A stretch of DNA of 64,000 nt from Micromonospora sp. CP22 (GCF_009712475.1 NZ_VCJO01000007.1:124001-188000); one strand, 5' to 3'. Positions 8,935-19,550 are shown, counted from the first letter of the stretch. Numbers and translations: made by a program. Notes: generated by a model from the letters alone, not told the origin.

Positions 8935-8987
8935 GGGCGGGCCCCCGCCGGAGCGACGACACTGTCGCCTCGGCGCGGGGCCCGCCC
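8935..8987 (+). terminator. Long hairpin terminator after pepP
   Basis: GGGCGGGCCCC (8935-8945) pairs with GGGGCCCGCCC (8977-8987), and inner arms CGCCG/CGGCG and GCGAC/GTCGC extend it into a ~50-nt stem with single-base bulges. Confidence 0.75.
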
Positions 8988-9103
8988 TCGTCTGCCTGGG
9001 TGCACGTCCACCCACCCCCGGCCAACGCGTTCACGATCCGCTCAACCGCTTTCGACCGGATCCCGCGAGATGACACGCTGATGCCCGATCAGGTGCCAAT
9101 GCG

Positions 9104-9182
9104 GGGGTATTTCGGATTCATCCTTCTCGCGAGGAACATTCTCATACGGTGGTCATCAGAGGGCTGCAAGACGTTTGTAGCA
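9104..9182 (+). promoter_or_regulatory. Conserved upstream/leader module of beta-helix gene 1
   Basis: Three blocks shared with the leader of the paralogous gene downstream: GGGGTATTTCGGAT (9104-9117), a 23-bp block from 9129 to 9151 starting GCGAGGAAC and ending CATACGGTG, and a hairpin GCTGCAA (9163-9169) / TTGTAGC (9175-9181) with a 5-nt loop. Blocks one and two are separated by 11 bp in both copies. The hairpin stem carries a G-U pair where the paralogue has A-U, so pairing is preserved. The ATG at 9243 follows with GGAAGG. The rest of 8988-9242 shows nothing recognisable. Confidence 0.55.
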
Positions 9183-9242
9183 GCTCGCACCCATTCGTGC
9201 GGTGCGGGCCAGTCTGGTAGCAGGAAAGGGCGGAAGGCTCTG

Positions 9243-10955
9243 ATGTCTGATGACGTGACCACTTCCTACGGTGGGCCGCCCCCGGCTCCACCACCCCCGG
9301 CACCGCCGGGGCTTCGACGGCGAAAACTGTGGCTGACCGCGGGCGTCGCCGGCCTGACCGGCGTCGTCGGTCTGGCCGCCCTGGGCGGGGTGGCCGCCCG
9401 CGACGACCGACCCGGCACATCGGGCCGGACGGACGCGCAGTCCAACGCCCGGCAGAATGTCAGCGACACCGGCAAGGCCGAGGCGGCCGAGGGCCGCGAC
9501 GCCAAGGACGAGGCAGCCGGCGACCGGGTCGGCCGCAAGGACGGCGACGGCAGGAAGAACGGCGGCGGCGAGAGCAGGGCGCACGAGGTTCCCTGCGACA
9601 CCGACAAGCTGATCCAGGCGATCGTGCACGCCAACCAGAACCACGGCGGCGTGCTGAACCTGGCCCGGCACTGCACGTACGAGCTGACCCGCAGCGACGG
9701 TGGCAACGGGCTTCCGGTGATCACCAAACCGATCACCTTGACGGGTGAGGACAGCAAGCTCGTCCGGGCCGCGAACGTCGAGCGGTTCCGCATCCTCAAC
9801 GTCGGCCGCGGCGGTCACCTGACCCTGAAGGGTGTGACGGTCAAGGGCGGCCAGACCACCACCGGCATGATGCTCGCGGCACCCGCCACGACCTGGAACT
9901 TCGACGTGGCGACCTCGACCCCGGCCACGGCTGCCGGGGCGAAACCCACGGCGACCGCGGCCAAGCCGACGGCCAAGGCGGCGGCCAAGCCGACGACCAA
10001 GGCGGCACCAGCCAAGGCGGCGTCGGCGGCCAAGGAAGGCAGCGCCGCAGTGGACGTCGGCGGGCCGAGCATCGCCGCCGACGGCGTCGACGGGGGCGGC
10101 ATCCTGGTGCAGCGCGGCGGCACCGCCGACCTGGTGGACAGTCGGATCGTGCAGAACCAGGCCAGCCGCAACGGAGGCGGCATCGCCAACTACGGCACCA
10201 CCACGATCCGCACCAGCACGGTCGAGCAGAACAACGCCGGCTCTTTCGGCGGTGGTGTGTTCAACCTGGGCACCCTGCGGGTCGAGGAGTCGAGGATCGT
10301 CTACAACTCCTCGGGCAGTGGGGGCGGCGGCATCGCCAACGGCGCCATCCCCAACGGCGGCGCCGACACGGGCGGCACGGTCTGGATCTGGAAGAGCACG
10401 ATCAGCCACAACCGGACCGGGGTGCTGGGCGGCGGCGTCCTGCTCAACGGCGGCGACACCACCGCGGTGCAGAGCCAACTGACCGACAACACCAGCAGCG
10501 TCGACGGCGGTGGGTTGATCGCCATCGGTGACAGCCGGGTGAGGCTGGAGCACGTACTGGTCACCCGGAACTTCGCCGACGACGACGCCGGTGGGCTGGG
10601 CTTCGCCCAGGACGCCATCGCCGTCATCACCGACAGCACCCTGACCGAGAACGCGGCCGGAGTCGGCGGAGCCGGGGGCCTGTTCAACGACGGGGCTTCG
10701 GTGACCCTGAAGGACTCCGAGTTGCGGGCGAACCAGGCATTGGGAGCGATCGGCCTGGCCGGCGGCATCGTCAACCAGGGCGGCGTGACCACGCTGATCC
10801 GGACCAATGTGATCGACAACGTCGCCAACAACCAACCTGGCGGCATCTACACCGACAACGACCAGGTGGAGATCGACAGGCAGTCTGCGGTCACCGGGAA
10901 CCGCCCGACCAACTGCGTCGGCAGCCCGGTCATCCCGGACCGTTGCTTCGGCTGA
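9243..10955 (+). CDS. Surface/secreted right-handed beta-helix protein, paralogue 1
   Basis: A 570-residue exported protein. A Pro-rich N-terminus precedes RRRKLWLTAGVAGLTGVVGL, a basic-plus-hydrophobic export or anchor segment that looks Tat-like. A charged spacer (~55-115) leads into a parallel beta-helix made of GGGI.N.G / GGGV.N.G coils, the pattern of polymorphic outer-membrane/CSLREA-type repeats. An Ala/Lys/Pro low-complexity insert lies at ~225-265 between coils. The end, NCVGSPVIPDRCFG, has two Cys that may disulphide. A similar but not identical gene follows at 11305, so this is a tandem duplication. No catalytic residues are recognisable; adhesion or polysaccharide binding is possible but unproven. 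Confidence 0.75.
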   Translation: MSDDVTTSYGGPPPAPPPPAPPGLRRRKLWLTAGVAGLTGVVGLAALGGVAARDDRPGTSGRTDAQSNARQNVSDTGKAEAAEGRDAKDEAAGDRVGRKDGDGRKNGGGESRAHEVPCDTDKLIQAIVHANQNHGGVLNLARHCTYELTRSDGGNGLPVITKPITLTGEDSKLVRAANVERFRILNVGRGGHLTLKGVTVKGGQTTTGMMLAAPATTWNFDVATSTPATAAGAKPTATAAKPTAKAAAKPTTKAAPAKAASAAKEGSAAVDVGGPSIAADGVDGGGILVQRGGTADLVDSRIVQNQASRNGGGIANYGTTTIRTSTVEQNNAGSFGGGVFNLGTLRVEESRIVYNSSGSGGGGIANGAIPNGGADTGGTVWIWKSTISHNRTGVLGGGVLLNGGDTTAVQSQLTDNTSSVDGGGLIAIGDSRVRLEHVLVTRNFADDDAGGLGFAQDAIAVITDSTLTENAAGVGGAGGLFNDGASVTLKDSELRANQALGAIGLAGGIVNQGGVTTLIRTNVIDNVANNQPGGIYTDNDQVEIDRQSAVTGNRPTNCVGSPVIPDRCFG

Positions 10956-10999
10956 TCGTCGGTCGACCAGCGATACAGGACAGCACCACCACATAGAGA

Positions 11000-11036
11000 G
11001 GGCTCCTCCGCGCTGCTCGACGGTGCGGAGGAGCCC
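11000..11036 (+). terminator. Terminator after beta-helix gene 1
   Basis: GGGCTCCTCCGC (11000-11011) and GCGGAGGAGCCC (11025-11036) form a perfect 12-bp stem with a 13-nt loop, separating the two paralogues into independent transcription units. Confidence 0.8.
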
Positions 11037-11166
11037 ATCCTGTTGCCTGGCCCGCTCACCCCCGCCCGGGTCGACCGCTGCTGATCCGAGCGGGTCCGGG
11101 CGGAAGCCACCGGTGCGTACCGGTCACCGCTGCCCTGGGGTCACTGACCATCCGCGTACCTAATGT

Positions 11167-11244
11167 GGGGTTATTTCGGATAAGGGCCTGAGGCGAGGAA
11201 CCTTCTCATACGGTGTTTCTGGGAGCTACAACCGATTTGTAGCA
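11167..11244 (+). promoter_or_regulatory. Conserved upstream/leader module of beta-helix gene 2
   Basis: The second copy of the module seen at 9104-9182: GGGGTTATTTCGGAT (11167-11181), the GCGAGGAAC...CATACGGTG block (11193-11215), and the hairpin GCTACAA (11225-11231) / TTGTAGC (11237-11243) with a 5-nt loop. The spacing between the first two blocks is again 11 bp. No good -35/-10 pair of housekeeping type fits, so an alternative sigma factor or a dedicated activator is possible. Confidence 0.55.
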
Positions 11245-11304
11245 GGGGACGCTCGCCTGTGCGTGACGACCCTGTCTGGTACGACGAGAGGGCAGAGAGC
11301 TCCG

Positions 11305-12957
11305 ATGTCCAACTTCCTAGCTAAGAACAACGCCAGCGAGCCGGAGGCGACGCCCAAGCGGCGCCGCAAGCTCTGGCTCGCCAGCGGCGTCGCCGGGCTC
11401 ACCGGCGTGGTCAGCATCGCCGCCGTCGGTGTCGCCACCGGCGCCGGCGCGGTCGGCACCGACGGTCTCCGCTGGTCCACCGCCCAGCAGGTCAGCAGGG
11501 ACGGCGACCAGAGCGCGGAGGCGACCGCGACACCCGAGGGACACAAGGGCAAGCGGGACGACCGTGCCGGAGGCGACCACGGTGGCAAGCGCGGTGAGGA
11601 CCGCGGCAAGGACGTGCCCTGCGACAGCGACAAGCTGATCCAGGCACTCGTCTACGCCAACGAGAACCACGGTGGCGTCCTCAACCTGGCCAAGGGCTGC
11701 ACCTACACCCTGACCCGGTCCGACTCGGTAGACGGGACCGGCCCCAACGGCCTGCCGGTGATCACGGAGAACGTCGTGCTCAAGGGACACGACACCAAGA
11801 TCGTCCGGGATGCCACCGCCGAACAGTTCCGGATCCTCAACGTCGGACGCGGTGGGAACCTGACCGTCAAGGGTCTGACGATCAAGAACGGCCAGACCAC
11901 GGCGCTGGCGGTCGCCGGTGACACGCCGGAGGCGATCTGGTCGCGGTTCTCCAACTCGGTGGAGGCGACCAAGGCCGCCGAGGCGAAGAAGGAGTACCTG
12001 TCGCTGCTCCAGGCCAAGCCCAAGGGCATCGCGCTCAAGGCCAAGGCCCAGAGTGCGCCGTCGGTGCTGGCCGACCCGGAGTCCAACGACGGTGGTGGCG
12101 TCCTCGTGCAGCCCGGCGGCACCGCCTCCTTCGAGGAGACGCACATCGTCGCCAACCAGGCCGGGGGCGTCGGTGGCGGTCTGGCCAACTTCGGTAAGGC
12201 CAGCCTCTACCACACCACGGTCGCCGACAACACCGCCTTCCTCTACGGCGGCGGCATCTTCAACGCGGGCGTGCTGCGGGTGACCGAGTCGACCGTGCGC
12301 AACAACGACGCGATCATCGGCGGTGGCGGCATCGCCAACGGTGCCGCGTTCATCTTCCGCGAGGACATCGACGGTGGCACCGCCTGGATCGAGAAGACCG
12401 AGGTCACCACCAACGAGGTGCTCGGCTTCGGTGGCGGTGTGCTCGACATCGAGGGCAACACCACCGTGCGGCAGTCCAAGGTCATCGGAAACACCGCGGT
12501 CCTGGCCGGCGCCGGGGTCACCGCGGCCGGCGATGACAGCACGCTCGAACTGTCCCAGGTCGAGATCGCCAAGAACACCACGGCCGGCGTCGGCGGCGGC
12601 TTGGGCCTCGGCTTCGGTGCCATCGCCAACGTCGAGGAAACCAAGATCGTCGAGAACAAGGCGGGCTTCTTCGGTGGCGGCGTGTTCAACGGCACCGGTG
12701 AGGCGACCTTCCGCAACAGCGAGATCAGCGGCAACCGGGCCGTCGGTCCGCTGGGCGTCGGCGGCGGCATCTTCACCGTCGCCGGTGTGATCGACCTCGA
12801 GAAGACGCGGGTGGCGCACAACTTCGCCACCCTCCCCGCCGGGGGCGTCTTCAACTTCGTCGGCACGGTGAACCTGGACGACAAGTCGGCCATCACGGCC
12901 AACAAGCCGACCAACTGCGCCGGCAGCGTCACCGCGATCACGGGATGCTTCGGCTGA
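11305..12957 (+). CDS. Surface/secreted right-handed beta-helix protein, paralogue 2
   Basis: A 550-residue paralogue of the preceding gene. It shares the export segment (RRRKLWLASGVAGLTGVV), the charged spacer, the CDSDKLIQAL / ENHGGVLNLAKGCTYTLTRSD region, the GGGI/GGGV beta-helix coils and the C-terminal NKPTNCAGS...CFG. The low-complexity insert of paralogue 1 is replaced here by a Lys/Ala-rich segment (~215-250). The ATG at 11305 is preceded by GGCAGAGAG. The protein is expected at or outside the membrane. Duplication with retained leader sequences suggests co-regulation. Function not recognised. Confidence 0.75.
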   Translation: MSNFLAKNNASEPEATPKRRRKLWLASGVAGLTGVVSIAAVGVATGAGAVGTDGLRWSTAQQVSRDGDQSAEATATPEGHKGKRDDRAGGDHGGKRGEDRGKDVPCDSDKLIQALVYANENHGGVLNLAKGCTYTLTRSDSVDGTGPNGLPVITENVVLKGHDTKIVRDATAEQFRILNVGRGGNLTVKGLTIKNGQTTALAVAGDTPEAIWSRFSNSVEATKAAEAKKEYLSLLQAKPKGIALKAKAQSAPSVLADPESNDGGGVLVQPGGTASFEETHIVANQAGGVGGGLANFGKASLYHTTVADNTAFLYGGGIFNAGVLRVTESTVRNNDAIIGGGGIANGAAFIFREDIDGGTAWIEKTEVTTNEVLGFGGGVLDIEGNTTVRQSKVIGNTAVLAGAGVTAAGDDSTLELSQVEIAKNTTAGVGGGLGLGFGAIANVEETKIVENKAGFFGGGVFNGTGEATFRNSEISGNRAVGPLGVGGGIFTVAGVIDLEKTRVAHNFATLPAGGVFNFVGTVNLDDKSAITANKPTNCAGSVTAITGCFG

Positions 12958-13000
12958 TCGTGATCTGACCGGCTTCGCCGGACTGAGGGGACGGGACTTC

Positions 13001-13043
13001 GGCCCCGCCGGGACCGATCCAGACGGATCGGACCGGCGGGGCC
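13001..13043. terminator. Bidirectional terminator between beta-helix gene 2 and the amylopullulanase gene
   Basis: A ~20-bp stem with one internal mismatch: GGCCCCGCCGG then GACCGATCC pairs across an AGAC loop with GGATCGG and CGGCGGGGCC. It lies between convergent stop codons. Confidence 0.8.
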
Positions 13044-13071
13044 GGAGCACGTTCTGACTCGTGGTGCCGGG

Positions 13072-16000
13072 CTACCGCTGGACGAACACCGCCACGCTGC
13101 GCGCCGGTACGGTGAACGTGCCGCTGGACCGGTCGAAGGTGGCGGTACGCAGCACCGGGTCGGCCGAGGAGCGCAGCACCGGATGCAGCGACACGTCCGC
13201 CCCGCGCAGCCCGGTCACCCGCTGGGTGGCGGCCTCCGGGGTGGCGTTGAAGACCACCGTCACCGACGTCCACTGCCCACCGAGCCCCCGGGCGTCGAGG
13301 GTCATGGTGAGCACCCCCGGGGTCTCGTCCACCCCGGACAGCGGGAACGCCACCCGCTGCTGCACCTGCTTCGCGGTGGGTAGCCCGAAGACCGGCGACG
13401 AGGCCCGGATCCGCAGCAACTCGGCGTAGCGGGCATCGGTCAGCTCGACCGCCGCGCAGTCCGGCACCAGCGTCGGATCAGCCAGCAACGGCTGCGCGTA
13501 CGGCCACTTGTCCCGGTTGTCCTCGGCCGGTGGCAGCCCGACGCCGAAGCCGTTGCCCTGGGCGCAGTCCCACCGGATCTGGTTGAAGTGGTCCCCGGAG
13601 TTGTACGAGTTGCGGTCCAGCGACTTCGACCGCAGCCGCTCCGTGCCGGTGGTGACGAAGCCGGCGCCCTGGCTCATCACCACGGTACTCAGCGCCAGCA
13701 CCTGCATCCGGGCCCGATCCGTGGCCGAGGTGGCCTGCGGCAGCTTGTAGGCCAGCGCGTCGTACAGGATCTCGTTGTCGTGGGCGTCGACGTAGGTGAC
13801 CGCCTCCCCCGGCGCGGCGGTGTAACCGGCCGGTGAGCCGTTGTAGTCGACCTGCGCGCCGGTCACCACCCGCCCCGACGAGTCGGTGAACCGGTAGTCG
13901 CGCAGGTTACCGGTCAGCCCCACCTTGACCAGGTCGTGCTGGTGCAACAGACGGGCCCGCTGCTCGGCGGCCGAGCCGTTGACCGGATCGCCGTTGGGGT
14001 CGGTGAAGAGGCCGGAGGCGAAACCCTGCCGGCGCGGGTTGTCGTCGAACGGACCACCGCCACGCACCGCGTCACGCAGCCGGTCGTTGAAGGTGCCGAT
14101 CCCGGTACCGGCCATGTTGGCCTGGGTGGCCTGCACGAACCGGGCGTCGTCGGCCACCTCGCCGAAGTTCCAGCCCTCGCCGTAGAGCAGGATGGCCTTC
14201 CCGTCCACGCCGTCGCGGGCCACCGTCAGCTTGTCCAGCGCGGCGCGTACGGCCAGGATGTTCGCCTTCGGGTGATGGCCCATCAGGTCGAAGCGGAACC
14301 CGTCCACCTTGTACGCCTTCGCCCAGGTGACCAGCGAGTCCACCACCAGCTTGCCCATCATGGCGTGCTCCGGAGCGGTGTTGGCGCAGCAGGTGGAGGT
14401 GGCCACCGTGCCGTCGTCGAGCAACCGGTGGTAGTAGCCGGGGACGATCTGGTCCAGCACCGACCTCGGGTCGGCACCGGCGGCCGAGGTGTGGTTGTAG
14501 ACCACGTCCATGACCACCCGCAGGCCCACCCCGTTGAGCCCGGCCACCATCTGCCGGAACTCGGTGGTCCGCCCGGCACCCTGCGGGTCGACCGCGTACC
14601 CGCCCTCGGGGACGGTGTAGTGCAGCGGGTCGTACCCCCAGTTGTAGCCGTCGGTCTCCTTCACCGCGGCCACGCACTCCTGCTGCCGAGGCGAGTCCGA
14701 CGGCATCGCGGCCAGGTCGCAGTCCGGCTGCCGCTGGTCGGCCCGCCGCTCCGGGATGGTGGCGAAGTCGAACGCCGGCAACAGGTGCAGGTGGGTCACC
14801 CCGGCGTCGCCGATCGCCTTCAGGTGCCGCATCCCGGCGGTGGTCGGGTCGGTGAAGGCGAGGAAGGTGCCCCGCCGCTGCGCCGGCACGGTCTCGTCGG
14901 CGATGGAGAAGTCCCGCACCGACAGCTCGGAGATCTGCACCTTCGCCGGGGGCACCGCCGCCGGTTTGCGCAGCCGCGTCCAGCCCGCCGGGGCGAGCGT
15001 CGGGTCGGTGAGGTCGACGATCTGACTGTGCGTGGAGTCCGCCGCCAACGCCACCGAGTACGGGTCGGTGACCGAGGCGGTGACCATCTGCTGCGTCGCC
15101 GGCTGCCACGCCTGCACCCGGTAGCGGTAGTACCTGCCGGTCCAGGAGCGCTGCCCGCGTACCGACCAGACACCGGTGCGGTCGTCCCGGCGCATCGCCA
15201 CCGGCCGCGCGGTGGCCGTCGGCGAGTCGTACAGCTCCAGCGACACCGTCCGGGCCGTCGGCGCCCAGACCGACAGGGTCGGTACGCCACCGGTGAACGT
15301 GGCACCGAGCCGGGCGGAGGTGGCCGGTGCGTACACGTCGTCGAGCACGCCGGGCAGTTGCACGCCGGTGGCCCCGAGCAGGGTGCCGTCGGCGGCCCGC
15401 TCGGTCACCAGCACCTGCCCGCGCAGCGCCGCCGGCACCTTGGCCAGGTCGCGTCGGTCCAGGGTGAACGCCCGGTGGTCCCACAGGTGCGGGAAGGCCG
15501 TGCGCTGGGCCTCGGTGAGCCCGTTGCGCTGCGCGGTCAACGGCAGTTCGGTGTACGCCCCGACCAGCTCGCCGTCGACCACGCGCACCCCGCCTCCGGC
15601 TGCGCTCACCAGCGTGTACGACCGGCCGTCGGTGGGTCCGGTGCGCCAGGCGACGGTGGACCTGTCGATCCAGTGCGCCCGCTGTCTGCTGATGTCGGTG
15701 TCCGCAGCGGCGCCGGTGGCGGTCGGCGGGAGCAGCCGGCCCGGTGTCGCGGCGAGCAGCCAGACCTCCCGGCCGGTGTCGTCGAAGTCGAGCCGCTGGT
15801 CCTGCGGCAGGTCCTTCTCGTCACCGGAGTGGATGATGTAGCTCAGTCCGGTCGCCCCCTCGGCCAGCGGCACCCGGAACTGTGCGCCGAAGGAGTCGAC
15901 CCGGGTCGGCGGCATCGGCGTCGCCCAGTCGGTGGGGGTGGCCGCGCCGTCCCACAGGTGCAGGCCCCAGCCGTCGTAGTCGCCGTCGGGTCGGTGGTAG

Positions 16001-18561
16001 TGGATGACCGCGACACCCTCCTCGACCGGCGGGGCGGGTGCGCCTGCGGCCTCCTCCCGGCTCAGGTATGTCGCCGGGTCGCCCTGCTTGACCCAGACCT
16101 CGCCGGTCTGTGTCACGTCCACGGTCCGGTCGTTGTCGACGTCCTTGTTCCCGTCGGCGTCGACCACCAGGAAGCCGACGGTCTTCGCCCCGGGCTTGAG
16201 TTTCACCCAGGCGAACCGCCCGTACGCGTCGGTGCCCGCGAACGGTTGTCCCTGCGGCCACTCGGTGGCGTACGCCGGGTCGATGTCACCCCACGCGTAC
16301 AGCCCCCAGTCGTCGTAGTCGCCGTCGGCACGCTGGTGGTGGACCACCAGCCAGTCCCGCGACGAGCCGGACAGTTCGGGGGTGCCCACGCTGGCGGTGG
16401 CGCGGGCGGACGCGGTGCGGCCCCGACCGTCCTGGACCACCGCCTTGTATTCGATCTTCGTACCGGCGGCCAGGCCGGTCAGGTCGTGGTGCACCGTGTA
16501 CGGCGCACGCTGGGCGGAGCCGAGCAGCGTCCACTTCCCACCGGAGACCCGGGCCGCCATCGTCACGCGGGCCAGCGGGTCGCCGGTGACCTGGGCGGTG
16601 ACCGCCGCGCGGGTGGCCGGCACGCCGACCGGGGCGATGGTGATACCCGGTTTGGCGTCGGGCAGCGCGACCGTCCGGCCCGCCCGGTGCACCACCGCCG
16701 ACAGTGGCGGCACGGTCAGGGTCAGCTTCCCGTCACCGGTGGCGACCGGTCGGGCGGTGCTGCCGTAGACGCCGGTGAAGGTGGCACCGGCCGTCCAGGT
16801 GTCCACGGTGACGGACTGCGCGGTCGTGGCGTTGTTGACCGCCACCAGGTACTCGGTGCGGTCGCCCGGATCGATCCGGGAGAAGGCGAAGACGCCGGGC
16901 CCGTCAGCCGCGTGCCGGGTGACCTGCACCCCGTCCCGCAGGGCCGGGTGAGCCTGACGCAACCGGCCCAGGTCGGCGATGGTGCGGTAGAGCGGGTGGG
17001 TGCGGTCGAACTGGTCGACCGCGTGGGTGCGGTCGGTGCCGAGCAGATCGTCGTCGAGGTAGTCGGCGGTACGCGAGGCGAACATCGGTTGTCGGGCGTC
17101 CTTGTCGCCGCCGGCACCGGTGAAGCCCTGCTCGTCGCCGGAGTAGATCACCGGCTGGCCCCGGGTGAGGAACATCAGCTCGTGGGCGAGCTGGTCCCGA
17201 CGCAGGTGGGTGGCCGGGTCGGTGGGGCCGTTGGCGATGAACGAGCCGATCCGGCCCATGTCGTGGTTACCGAGGAAGGTGGTCAGCCGACCGGCGTGGG
17301 TGTCCCGGGCCGCGTAGAGGTCGTCCCGGGCGTACAGGTCGGCCAACGTCGCCGCTGACCCGCCGTTGGCGGTGTAGTCCCGCGCCGCCTCCTGGAAGCC
17401 GAAGTCGAGCGTGGCGGGCAGCCCGCCCTGCCGTACATAGCTCGACGCGATCTCCGGATCCGCGCTGTACACCTCACCGAACATGAAGAAGTCCTTCGTG
17501 CCGGCCCGGGCCGCCGCCTGCTGCACCCCCTGGCTGAACCTCGGCCAGAAGTCCATGTTGACGTGCTTGACCGTGTCCAGCCGGAAACCGTCGACCCCGG
17601 TGTCCCGTACCCAGTCGGCGTAGATCTTCGTCATCCCCCGGACCACCTCGGGCCGCTCGGTCCACAGGTCGTCGAGGCCGAAGAAGTCGCCGTACTCGCT
17701 GTTCTCCCCGACGAAGGTCGAGTCACCACGGTTGTGGTACATCGTGGGATCGTTCAGCCACGCCGGGACCTTGACCTTGGCGTCGGCCGGGGTCTTGAAG
17801 GTCGGGGTGTACGGGAAGGAGTCGGCGTTGACCGTCGGGAAGTCCCGACTGCCGTCGGCGTAGTTGCGGTCCTCGAACGCCCGGCCCCGCGCGTCGCGGT
17901 AGGGCGCGCTCGCCTTGTCGACGTAGCCGTACCTGTCCTCGGCGTAACTGATCACGTCGGCGGTGTGGTTGACGATGACGTCGAGGTAGACCTTGATGCC
18001 GCGCCGGTGGGCGAGCTGCACCAGCCGCTTCAGGTCGGCGGCGCTACCGAAGTGGGGGTCGACCTGGGTGAAGTCGGTGATCCAGTAACCGTGGTAGCCG
18101 GCCGACACGTCGTCGCCCTCGCCCTGCACCGGCCGGTTCTTGAAGACCGGGGCGAGCCAGATGGCGGTGGTGCCCAGCCCTTCGATGTAGTCGAGTCGCT
18201 CGATCAGTCCCTTGAGGTCGCCACCCTGGTAGAACCCCTTGTCCGTGGGGTCGTACCCGGTGCGCAGGCGGTCCCCGGTGAGGCCACCCCGGTCGTTACG
18301 GGGGTCCGCGTTGGCGAACCGGTCCGGCAGCACGAAGTAGAACTGCTCGGCCCCGCGCTGGCTGCGGCCGGCGTCGAGCAGGGCGGCGGCGGAGGGTTCG
18401 GCGTGCCAGGTGACGGCCCCGGTGGGGCTCGGTTCCCCGGTGGCGGCGGGTCGACCGGCCGCCCCGGCGGCAGTCACCGCGACCGGCGTGCCGACGAGGG
18501 TGACGGTGAGCAGGAAGACGAGGGCGAGCAGGGTCGTGCGCGATGTCGGCGGGGGTTTCAT
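13072..18561 (-). CDS. Secreted two-headed amylopullulanase (GH13 alpha-amylase plus GH13 pullulanase)
   Basis: An 1829-residue secreted enzyme with two complete GH13 domains. After a signal peptide ([15 protein letters not shown], cleavage near AAGAAG) the first head shows region I DVIVNHT (~200), region [12 protein letters not shown], region III FGEVY and region IV FLGNHD. An Ig-like domain and two CBM41-type starch modules follow ([34 protein letters not shown]). The second head has the pullulanase marker YNWGYDP, then [25 protein letters not shown] and DAHDNE. It should cleave both alpha-1,4 and alpha-1,6 bonds of starch or glycogen outside the cell. The start ATG has AGAGGAAGG upstream. 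Promoter and operator-like repeats lie at 18595-18666. Confidence 0.93.
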   Translation of the reverse strand: MKPPPTSRTTLLALVFLLTVTLVGTPVAVTAAGAAGRPAATGEPSPTGAVTWHAEPSAAALLDAGRSQRGAEQFYFVLPDRFANADPRNDRGGLTGDRLRTGYDPTDKGFYQGGDLKGLIERLDYIEGLGTTAIWLAPVFKNRPVQGEGDDVSAGYHGYWITDFTQVDPHFGSAADLKRLVQLAHRRGIKVYLDVIVNHTADVISYAEDRYGYVDKASAPYRDARGRAFEDRNYADGSRDFPTVNADSFPYTPTFKTPADAKVKVPAWLNDPTMYHNRGDSTFVGENSEYGDFFGLDDLWTERPEVVRGMTKIYADWVRDTGVDGFRLDTVKHVNMDFWPRFSQGVQQAAARAGTKDFFMFGEVYSADPEIASSYVRQGGLPATLDFGFQEAARDYTANGGSAATLADLYARDDLYAARDTHAGRLTTFLGNHDMGRIGSFIANGPTDPATHLRRDQLAHELMFLTRGQPVIYSGDEQGFTGAGGDKDARQPMFASRTADYLDDDLLGTDRTHAVDQFDRTHPLYRTIADLGRLRQAHPALRDGVQVTRHAADGPGVFAFSRIDPGDRTEYLVAVNNATTAQSVTVDTWTAGATFTGVYGSTARPVATGDGKLTLTVPPLSAVVHRAGRTVALPDAKPGITIAPVGVPATRAAVTAQVTGDPLARVTMAARVSGGKWTLLGSAQRAPYTVHHDLTGLAAGTKIEYKAVVQDGRGRTASARATASVGTPELSGSSRDWLVVHHQRADGDYDDWGLYAWGDIDPAYATEWPQGQPFAGTDAYGRFAWVKLKPGAKTVGFLVVDADGNKDVDNDRTVDVTQTGEVWVKQGDPATYLSREEAAGAPAPPVEEGVAVIHYHRPDGDYDGWGLHLWDGAATPTDWATPMPPTRVDSFGAQFRVPLAEGATGLSYIIHSGDEKDLPQDQRLDFDDTGREVWLLAATPGRLLPPTATGAAADTDISRQRAHWIDRSTVAWRTGPTDGRSYTLVSAAGGGVRVVDGELVGAYTELPLTAQRNGLTEAQRTAFPHLWDHRAFTLDRRDLAKVPAALRGQVLVTERAADGTLLGATGVQLPGVLDDVYAPATSARLGATFTGGVPTLSVWAPTARTVSLELYDSPTATARPVAMRRDDRTGVWSVRGQRSWTGRYYRYRVQAWQPATQQMVTASVTDPYSVALAADSTHSQIVDLTDPTLAPAGWTRLRKPAAVPPAKVQISELSVRDFSIADETVPAQRRGTFLAFTDPTTAGMRHLKAIGDAGVTHLHLLPAFDFATIPERRADQRQPDCDLAAMPSDSPRQQECVAAVKETDGYNWGYDPLHYTVPEGGYAVDPQGAGRTTEFRQMVAGLNGVGLRVVMDVVYNHTSAAGADPRSVLDQIVPGYYHRLLDDGTVATSTCCANTAPEHAMMGKLVVDSLVTWAKAYKVDGFRFDLMGHHPKANILAVRAALDKLTVARDGVDGKAILLYGEGWNFGEVADDARFVQATQANMAGTGIGTFNDRLRDAVRGGGPFDDNPRRQGFASGLFTDPNGDPVNGSAAEQRARLLHQHDLVKVGLTGNLRDYRFTDSSGRVVTGAQVDYNGSPAGYTAAPGEAVTYVDAHDNEILYDALAYKLPQATSATDRARMQVLALSTVVMSQGAGFVTTGTERLRSKSLDRNSYNSGDHFNQIRWDCAQGNGFGVGLPPAEDNRDKWPYAQPLLADPTLVPDCAAVELTDARYAELLRIRASSPVFGLPTAKQVQQRVAFPLSGVDETPGVLTMTLDARGLGGQWTSVTVVFNATPEAATQRVTGLRGADVSLHPVLRSSADPVLRTATFDRSSGTFTVPARSVAVFVQR

Positions 18562-18594
18562 CGACGGCCTTCCTCTGGCAGCTGATTGGCCCGC

Positions 18595-18623
18595 ACGCTA
18601 GCCCTTGCCGAAAGGTTCTGCAA
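18595..18623 (-). promoter_or_regulatory. Putative promoter of the amylopullulanase gene
   Basis: Reading leftward, TTGCAG (complement of 18618-18623), a 17-bp spacer and TAGCGT (complement of 18595-18600) form a sigma70-type promoter, giving a leader of roughly 25-30 nt before the ATG at 18561. Confidence 0.5.
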
Positions 18624-18626
18624 TAC

Positions 18627-18666
18627 CTTGCAAACGTTCCCGTAACAAAGCAGACGTTTGCGCAAG
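18627..18666. promoter_or_regulatory. Operator-like repeats upstream of the amylopullulanase promoter
   Basis: CTTGCAAACGTT (18627-18638) and ACGTTTGCGCAAG (18654-18666) are inverted copies of a CTTGC(GC)AAACGT element abutting the -35 box. TTGCAA-type half-sites are typical of LacI/GalR-family maltose regulators in actinomycetes (MalR). No regulator gene lies beside it, so the assignment is inference. Confidence 0.45.
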
Positions 18667-18760
18667 TCGGTCCGTCCGCCAGCCGCGAACCGGGTACCCG
18701 AAAGTCACCGAGCGCACGCCGACGACCGCCGCCGGTCGGGCGGTCTTGGCACGCGTGCCC

Positions 18761-19459
18761 CTACACGCCCCGGCAGGCACGTCCGGAGACGTCGCACCGC
18801 GCCGGCCGGGAGCCGGCCGACTCGATATGGAACCGCAGGTGGACCGAGGATCCCCCGGCCAGTTCAGGACCGCTGCGATAGGTCAGCGTCCCACCGGCAC
18901 CGCTGAACGTCCCCTGTGGCACACCTTCCAACCAGGCGGTCACCACCCGCCCGCCCGGATACTCCACGCGCGCCACCCAACCCAGGTCACCTCGGGAGGT
19001 GTTGTGGATCAGCACCTCGGCGATGAAGCCACCCTGGAAGACCTGCAAGACCTGGTAACGGGCGTCGAGCGGAGCGGGCGGCGGCGGCGCTGTCGTACGC
19101 GACGGCTTGGCGGGCGGCGCGGCCTGCGACGGTGACGACGTGGTGGGCATCGCCTCGGCAGTGGCGCTCGGCGGGTCGGTCCGGCGCGGGGACAACCCCG
19201 GCACCACCGGCGGCGGTGACGCCGACGCGTGATACCCCGCCGACGAGGCGCGCTCGGGCATCGGCGCGGCGGCCACCGGCGGCTGCCCCGGCGGCACCGG
19301 TTGGAAGTCCGGCCCGGGGCCCCGGTACGCGCCGACCGCGATGACCAGCAGCACCACCATGATGACGACCCCGACCGACACCAGGATCCACGGTGAGGAA
19401 GCCACAGCGGTCGAGCCGGGCGGCGGGAACTGGCGGGGAGCGCGACGCATACCGGACAT
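18761..19459 (-). CDS. Membrane-anchored protein with extracellular CBM2-like domain, paralogue A
   Basis: A 232-residue protein with a short basic cytosolic N-terminus, one transmembrane segment (~24-44), a long Pro/Ala/Ser-rich spacer and a C-terminal CBM2-like beta-sandwich (~130-232) ending in a Cys pair (RCDVSGRAC). The fold pattern, FIAEVLIHNTSRGDLGWVARVEYPGG, resembles bacterial cellulose-binding modules, but the surface Trp triad that binds cellulose is not evident, so carbohydrate binding is uncertain. The ATG at 19459 follows GAGGAGAG. The neighbouring upstream gene encodes a protein of the same architecture and probably shares a transcript. Confidence 0.65.
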   Translation of the reverse strand: MSGMRRAPRQFPPPGSTAVASSPWILVSVGVVIMVVLLVIAVGAYRGPGPDFQPVPPGQPPVAAAPMPERASSAGYHASASPPPVVPGLSPRRTDPPSATAEAMPTTSSPSQAAPPAKPSRTTAPPPPAPLDARYQVLQVFQGGFIAEVLIHNTSRGDLGWVARVEYPGGRVVTAWLEGVPQGTFSGAGGTLTYRSGPELAGGSSVHLRFHIESAGSRPARCDVSGRACRGV

Positions 19460-19550
19460 GTCTCTCCTCAGCGGGCAGCCCGGCAAGCGTAACGATCTTC
19501 AGCCACGGCGGAAAGTGCCCGACGAATGACCATCTGTCCGACCCGACCGG

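Noticed and set aside
9950..10030. Ala/Lys/Pro tract read as a histone-like or H1-like gene
   Set aside because: It is an in-frame insert within the beta-helix protein and not a separate gene.
13936..17358. Very long open frame antisense to the amylopullulanase gene
   Set aside because: It is the mirror of a strongly GC3-biased gene; the translation is His/Arg/Gly-rich with no domain, and the opposite strand encodes clear GH13 motifs.
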